Shown one piece after another: positions 6,842-9,039 of a DNA stretch of 9,039 bases. The position numbers and the translations under genes were made by a program. The notes below the pieces were generated by a model that was not told the origin of the DNA, did not search any database, and saw only the letters and a program-made list of their open reading frames with translations. Every line of letters starts with the position of its first letter. Position 1 is the stretch's first letter. Source of the stretch: Bacteroidia bacterium (GTDB lineage Bacteria; Bacteroidota; Bacteroidia; Bacteroidales; UBA12481); assembly GCA_026391235.1 (NCBI GenBank), contig JAPLDV010000035.1, forward strand, positions 1 through 9,039, given 5' to 3'.

Positions 6842-7864
6842 ATGGAGAAAGAATTTAAAATTCTGAAATACAGCGTTCTGCCAAAATTAATCGAGCTGTT
6901 TAATTCGCAGGGATATCCGGTGCTCGCACCCGTTCGCAAAGGCAAGATAGTGGAAATTGAACAAGTCCGATCATTTGAAGCCATTGCGCTTGATGTGCTG
7001 CTTTCAACACAGTCAGCAAAGAAATCAGCTTTTCCGAAAGTGGAAAAAGTGCTTGAATTCACGATGAACAAATCCGGGGTTGTGCAGCATCCTGTTGACC
7101 CCGATATATGCAGTCAAACAATACTTTTCGGTGTCAGGCCTTGCGATGCATCAGGCTTTAAGTCGCTTGATGCCATTTTTGGAGAAGCCCCGGCGGATCA
7201 GTTCTATCTGAAGAAAAAGGAGAAGACCACCATCATCTCCTTTTCCTGTCCTGATTCGGATGAATATTGCTTTTGCACTTCAGTAGGGGGCGGTCCGGGC
7301 AATACCGAAGGCAGTGATTTGCAGTTTACCGGAATCAGCAAGGAAGAGATCCTGGTTGAGGTTCTTACGGAAAAAGGCCGGAAAATAGCTGCTCTTTTTG
7401 CGACCCACCTTACTGATGCAGTTGACAGCATCGACAAGAACCTATACCTGGCGGATGTTCATGTGGTTTTTGATCTTAACAGTGTAGTTGATAAAGTCAC
7501 TGAATCATTTAACGATAGTGAGCTGTGGCTTGATCAATCCTTAAGGTGCATTGGATGCGGTGCATGCGCCTTTGTATGTCCGACCTGTGCATGTTTCGAT
7601 TTCCAGGATGAACAGAATACAAAAAAGGGTGTAAGGCTTCGTCTATGGGATTCCTGCGGTTTTTCACTGTTCACCTTGCATACTTCAGGACACAACCCGC
7701 GGGAAGTTCAGAGTCAGCGCTGGAGACAGCGTCTCATGCATAAATTTTCCTATATGCCTGATCAACTGAATGTTGTCGGATGCGAAGGCTGCGGAAGGTG
7801 TTCCAGGGCATGCCCGGTGGATATGAATATCAAAGAGCATTTAACTTCAATTGCAGCATTATAA
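6842..7864 (+). CDS. flxB: FlxB iron-sulfur protein (HydB/AsrA-like, sulfhydrogenase beta type)
   Basis: Electron-transfer subunit (340 aa) related to the beta subunit of archaeal sulfhydrogenase (HydB) and to anaerobic sulfite reductase subunit A (AsrA). Family signatures in order: GVRPCD with C101; a C136/C143/C145 segment followed by TSVGGGPG (147-154); a Cys-rich block C236-x2-C239-x2-C242-x3-C246-P with added C249 and C251; the WDSCGFSLFTLHTSGHNPR stretch (269-287) with C272; and a final C314-x2-C317-x2-C320-x3-C324-P. It should relay electrons between FlxA and FlxC. The gene starts 3 nt after flxC. The only SD-like AAGGAG lies 18 nt upstream of the ATG, too far for a standard site, so initiation may depend on coupling. 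No hydrogenase catalytic gene or asrC siroheme subunit is adjacent, which argues against a sulfhydrogenase or sulfite reductase and for the Flx role. Confidence 0.88.
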   Translation: MEKEFKILKYSVLPKLIELFNSQGYPVLAPVRKGKIVEIEQVRSFEAIALDVLLSTQSAKKSAFPKVEKVLEFTMNKSGVVQHPVDPDICSQTILFGVRPCDASGFKSLDAIFGEAPADQFYLKKKEKTTIISFSCPDSDEYCFCTSVGGGPGNTEGSDLQFTGISKEEILVEVLTEKGRKIAALFATHLTDAVDSIDKNLYLADVHVVFDLNSVVDKVTESFNDSELWLDQSLRCIGCGACAFVCPTCACFDFQDEQNTKKGVRLRLWDSCGFSLFTLHTSGHNPREVQSQRWRQRLMHKFSYMPDQLNVVGCEGCGRCSRACPVDMNIKEHLTSIAAL

Positions 7865-8703
7865 TGGAGCCTCAGAACATTTACCAGCCCTATCTGATGG
7901 AGATTGAGAAGATCACCGAAGAGGCGCCGATGGTTAAAACATTCCGGTTGAAGTTCACAAACGAGGAAGAAGGGAAAAATTTCCAGTTTAAGACCGGGCA
8001 GTTTGGGGAATACTCTGTTTTCGGTGAAGGGGAAGTCACGTTTTGTGTTGCGTCGCCCCATACCCGGAAGGGTTATATTGAATGCACTTTCAGGGAGGCT
8101 GGAAGGGTGACTACCGAACTTGCCAGTCTTAATGAAGGAGATACCATAGGGTTCAGGGGTCCTTACGGAAACACTTTCCCGATTGATGAATGGAAAGGCA
8201 GGAACCTTCTTTTCATCGCTGGCGGAATCGCATTGCCTCCCATGCGCAGTGTGATCTGGTCGTGCCTCGATCTTAGGGACCAGTTTAAAGATATTTCGAT
8301 TTTGTATGGTGCACGAACTGTTAAAGATTTGGTATACAAGCATGAACTGGAAGATTGGAAGGCACGTCCCGATGTTAACCTGGTGACAACCGTTGATCCG
8401 GGCGGTGAAACTCCTGACTGGACCGGGGAGATCGGATTTGTGCCTACGATTCTCGATAAAATGAAGCCGGTGAGCGCAAATACCATTGCCATTGTGTGCG
8501 GCCCTCCGGTTATGATCAAGTTTACCTTCCCGGTGCTGGAAAAGTACGGATTCCGTGATGATCAGGTATATACCACCCTGGAGAACAGGATGAAGTGCGG
8601 GTTGGGAAAGTGTGGCCGGTGCAATGTAGGAAAGGTATTTGTTTGCAAGGACGGGCCGGTATTTACAAGGACGCAGCTGAAACTATTGCCTGACGAGTAT
8701 TGA
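7864..8703 (+). CDS. flxA: FlxA FAD/NAD(P)-binding oxidoreductase (HydG/AsrB-like)
   Basis: Flavoprotein (279 aa) that should exchange hydride with NAD(H) or NADP(H) and feed the Flx-Hdr complex. It belongs to the ferredoxin-NADP reductase superfamily branch with HydG (sulfhydrogenase gamma), AsrB and PyrK. An N-terminal FAD-binding barrel (about 10-105) contains FCVASPH (60-66) in place of the usual RxxS-type stretch. Next comes the Rossmann nucleotide-binding domain with LFIAGGIALPPMRS (116-129) and AIVCGPPVMIKF (209-220). A C-terminal [2Fe-2S] site is formed by C245, C250, C253 and C261 (MKCGLGKCGRC). The ATG at 7864 overlaps the flxB TAA by one base, and its product begins at the conserved N-terminus of the family. 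An in-frame ATG at 7780 would add 28 residues of unrelated sequence inside flxB and is rejected. NAD versus NADP preference cannot be read from the sequence. It is the last gene of the operon. Confidence 0.9.
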   Translation: MEPQNIYQPYLMEIEKITEEAPMVKTFRLKFTNEEEGKNFQFKTGQFGEYSVFGEGEVTFCVASPHTRKGYIECTFREAGRVTTELASLNEGDTIGFRGPYGNTFPIDEWKGRNLLFIAGGIALPPMRSVIWSCLDLRDQFKDISILYGARTVKDLVYKHELEDWKARPDVNLVTTVDPGGETPDWTGEIGFVPTILDKMKPVSANTIAIVCGPPVMIKFTFPVLEKYGFRDDQVYTTLENRMKCGLGKCGRCNVGKVFVCKDGPVFTRTQLKLLPDEY

Positions 8704-8826
8704 AAAGGGGTTGTCGGTTATGGGTCATCAGATGATCAATACCGATATTAGGTTGGTGGCTGGGTCAAAATGCCCCAGACTGAATAGGCTGTGTAATAAT
8801 GGAAACTCATTAGCGATCCTGATATG

Positions 8827-8984
8827 TTGCCCCCAAATTTATTTGGGGGATTATATTGATCCACAAATCCTTATGAACTTTAGTCCAAATTTTAAAGTAT
8901 GTTTGGCTAGAGTTTAAGAAAATTGGACTCAAGTCCGCAACTATCAGATAATCATTGTAATCCCCCGAATAAATTCGGGGGCAA
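8827..8984. repeat. 158-bp imperfect inverted repeat with GC-rich palindromic tips (MITE/BIME-like)
   Basis: The outer 34 bases of each arm (8827-8860 and the reverse complement of 8951-8984) agree at 30 positions. Complementarity continues inward after a poor stretch: AACTTTAGTCCAAATTTT on the left matches GACTTGAGTCCAATTTT on the right with few differences. This leaves a small central loop near 8905. Each tip is itself a palindrome: CCCCCAAAT-TT-ATTTGGGGG on the left and CCCCCGAAT-AA-ATTCGGGGG on the right. Two of the four mismatches preserve tip pairing (A/T on the left, G/C on the right). Such an element could be a mobile non-autonomous repeat, a RAYT-mobilised REP pair, or a structured 3' RNA. 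No transposase is present. Confidence 0.75.
8830..8849 (+). terminator. Possible operon terminator hairpin (left tip of inverted repeat)
   Basis: A nine-pair perfect stem, CCCCCAAAT/ATTTGGGGG, with a two-base centre lies 126 nt after the flxA stop and is followed by AT-rich ATTATATT rather than a clean T run. It is the first strong hairpin after the operon and may stop or protect the transcript. It is also part of the repeat element, so any terminator role may be incidental. Confidence 0.3.
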
Positions 8985-9020
8985 TACAAAACCCGGAATG
9001 AATTCGGGGGCAACACAAAA
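8962..9020. repeat. Tandem direct repeat of ~29-bp palindrome-bearing unit
   Basis: The unit containing the right palindromic tip plus GCAATACAAAA (ends near 8991) is followed at once by a second copy, CCCGGAATGAATTCGGGGG plus CAACACAAAA (8992-9020). Over 29 aligned bases only three differ. The second palindrome is slightly degenerate on its 5' side. The series stops before the window end at 9039, with no third copy visible in the last 19 bases. Confidence 0.7.
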
Positions 9021-9039
9021 TGGCATTTCCTACTTTTTC

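Larger units (their letters stand above)
8704..9039. other. Non-coding tail after the operon, no convincing gene
   Basis: Positions 8704-8826 show no protein-coding signal, RNA gene or strong hairpin. The only structure is a five-pair CTGGG/CCCAG stem (8760-8778) without a T tract. From 8827 the DNA is occupied by inverted and direct repeats listed separately. Short open frames on both strands (about 68 codons each) are made of repeat sequence and are not credible genes. Confidence 0.7.

Noticed and set aside
7780..7863. 28-residue N-terminal extension of flxA
   Set aside because: It overlaps the conserved last cluster motif of flxB, and the known family N-terminus begins at the ATG at 7864.
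7762..8343. Minus-strand open frame of 193 codons across the flxB/flxA junction
   Set aside because: Antisense to flxB and flxA, whose conserved cluster and nucleotide-binding motifs account for this DNA.
6842..8703. flxB/flxA as sulfhydrogenase beta/gamma or AsrA/AsrB of a sulfite reductase
   Set aside because: No hydrogenase delta/alpha genes or siroheme-type asrC adjoin; the pair is followed by non-coding DNA and preceded by flxC, flxD and hdr genes.
8758..8780. CTGGG/CCCAG hairpin as operon terminator
   Set aside because: Only five pairs, nine-base loop, no T tract after it.
8810..9016. Open frames of about 68 codons on both strands (minus 8810-9016, plus 8711-8917)
   Set aside because: They are composed largely of the inverted and direct repeats and have no start signal or recognisable domain.

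Overview
The window looks like chromosomal DNA from an anaerobic member of the Bacteroidetes (Bacteroidales-like). Four things point that way: the DUF58 and cardiolipin synthase gene pair, A-rich leaders in place of Shine-Dalgarno sites before several genes, short intergenic CAAT-type repeats, and a candidate TTG-N19-TAnnTTTG-type promoter. This assignment is inferred from sequence character only; there is no rRNA or other marker gene in the window.

Layout. Positions 1-401 (+) hold the 3' end of a DUF58 gene cut by the window edge. Positions 404-1879 (-) hold a complete two-HKD cardiolipin synthase that converges on it with 2 nt between the stop codons. Positions 1880-2076 are a divergent intergenic region containing an 8-bp-period repeat. 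Positions 2077-8703 (+) hold seven tightly packed genes: hdrC, hdrB, hdrA, an mvhD/flxD gene, flxC, flxB and flxA. Junctions run from an 8-nt overlap to an 11-nt gap, so this is almost certainly one operon. Positions 8704-9039 are non-coding and dominated by a long imperfect inverted repeat with GC-rich palindromic tips plus a further tandem copy of one tip.

How the genes work together. Their products match the subunits of the FlxABCD-HdrABC complex known from Desulfovibrio vulgaris and other anaerobes. FlxA (FAD, NAD and [2Fe-2S] sites) should exchange electrons with NAD(P)H. FlxB and FlxC (multiple [4Fe-4S] clusters) should relay them to FlxD/MvhD, which passes them to HdrA. The HdrA flavin is the expected site of electron bifurcation, with one branch going to a low-potential acceptor such as ferredoxin and the other through HdrC to the disulfide-reducing HdrB. 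All cluster and flavin motifs I can check are intact and I see no frameshift. No hydrogenase large or small subunit is present in the window, so NAD(P)H rather than H2 is the likely partner.

The system is a recognisable one, not a new one. The open questions are what disulfide HdrB reduces in an organism of this kind, why strong Shine-Dalgarno sites occur only inside the operon, and what the flanking repeats are.
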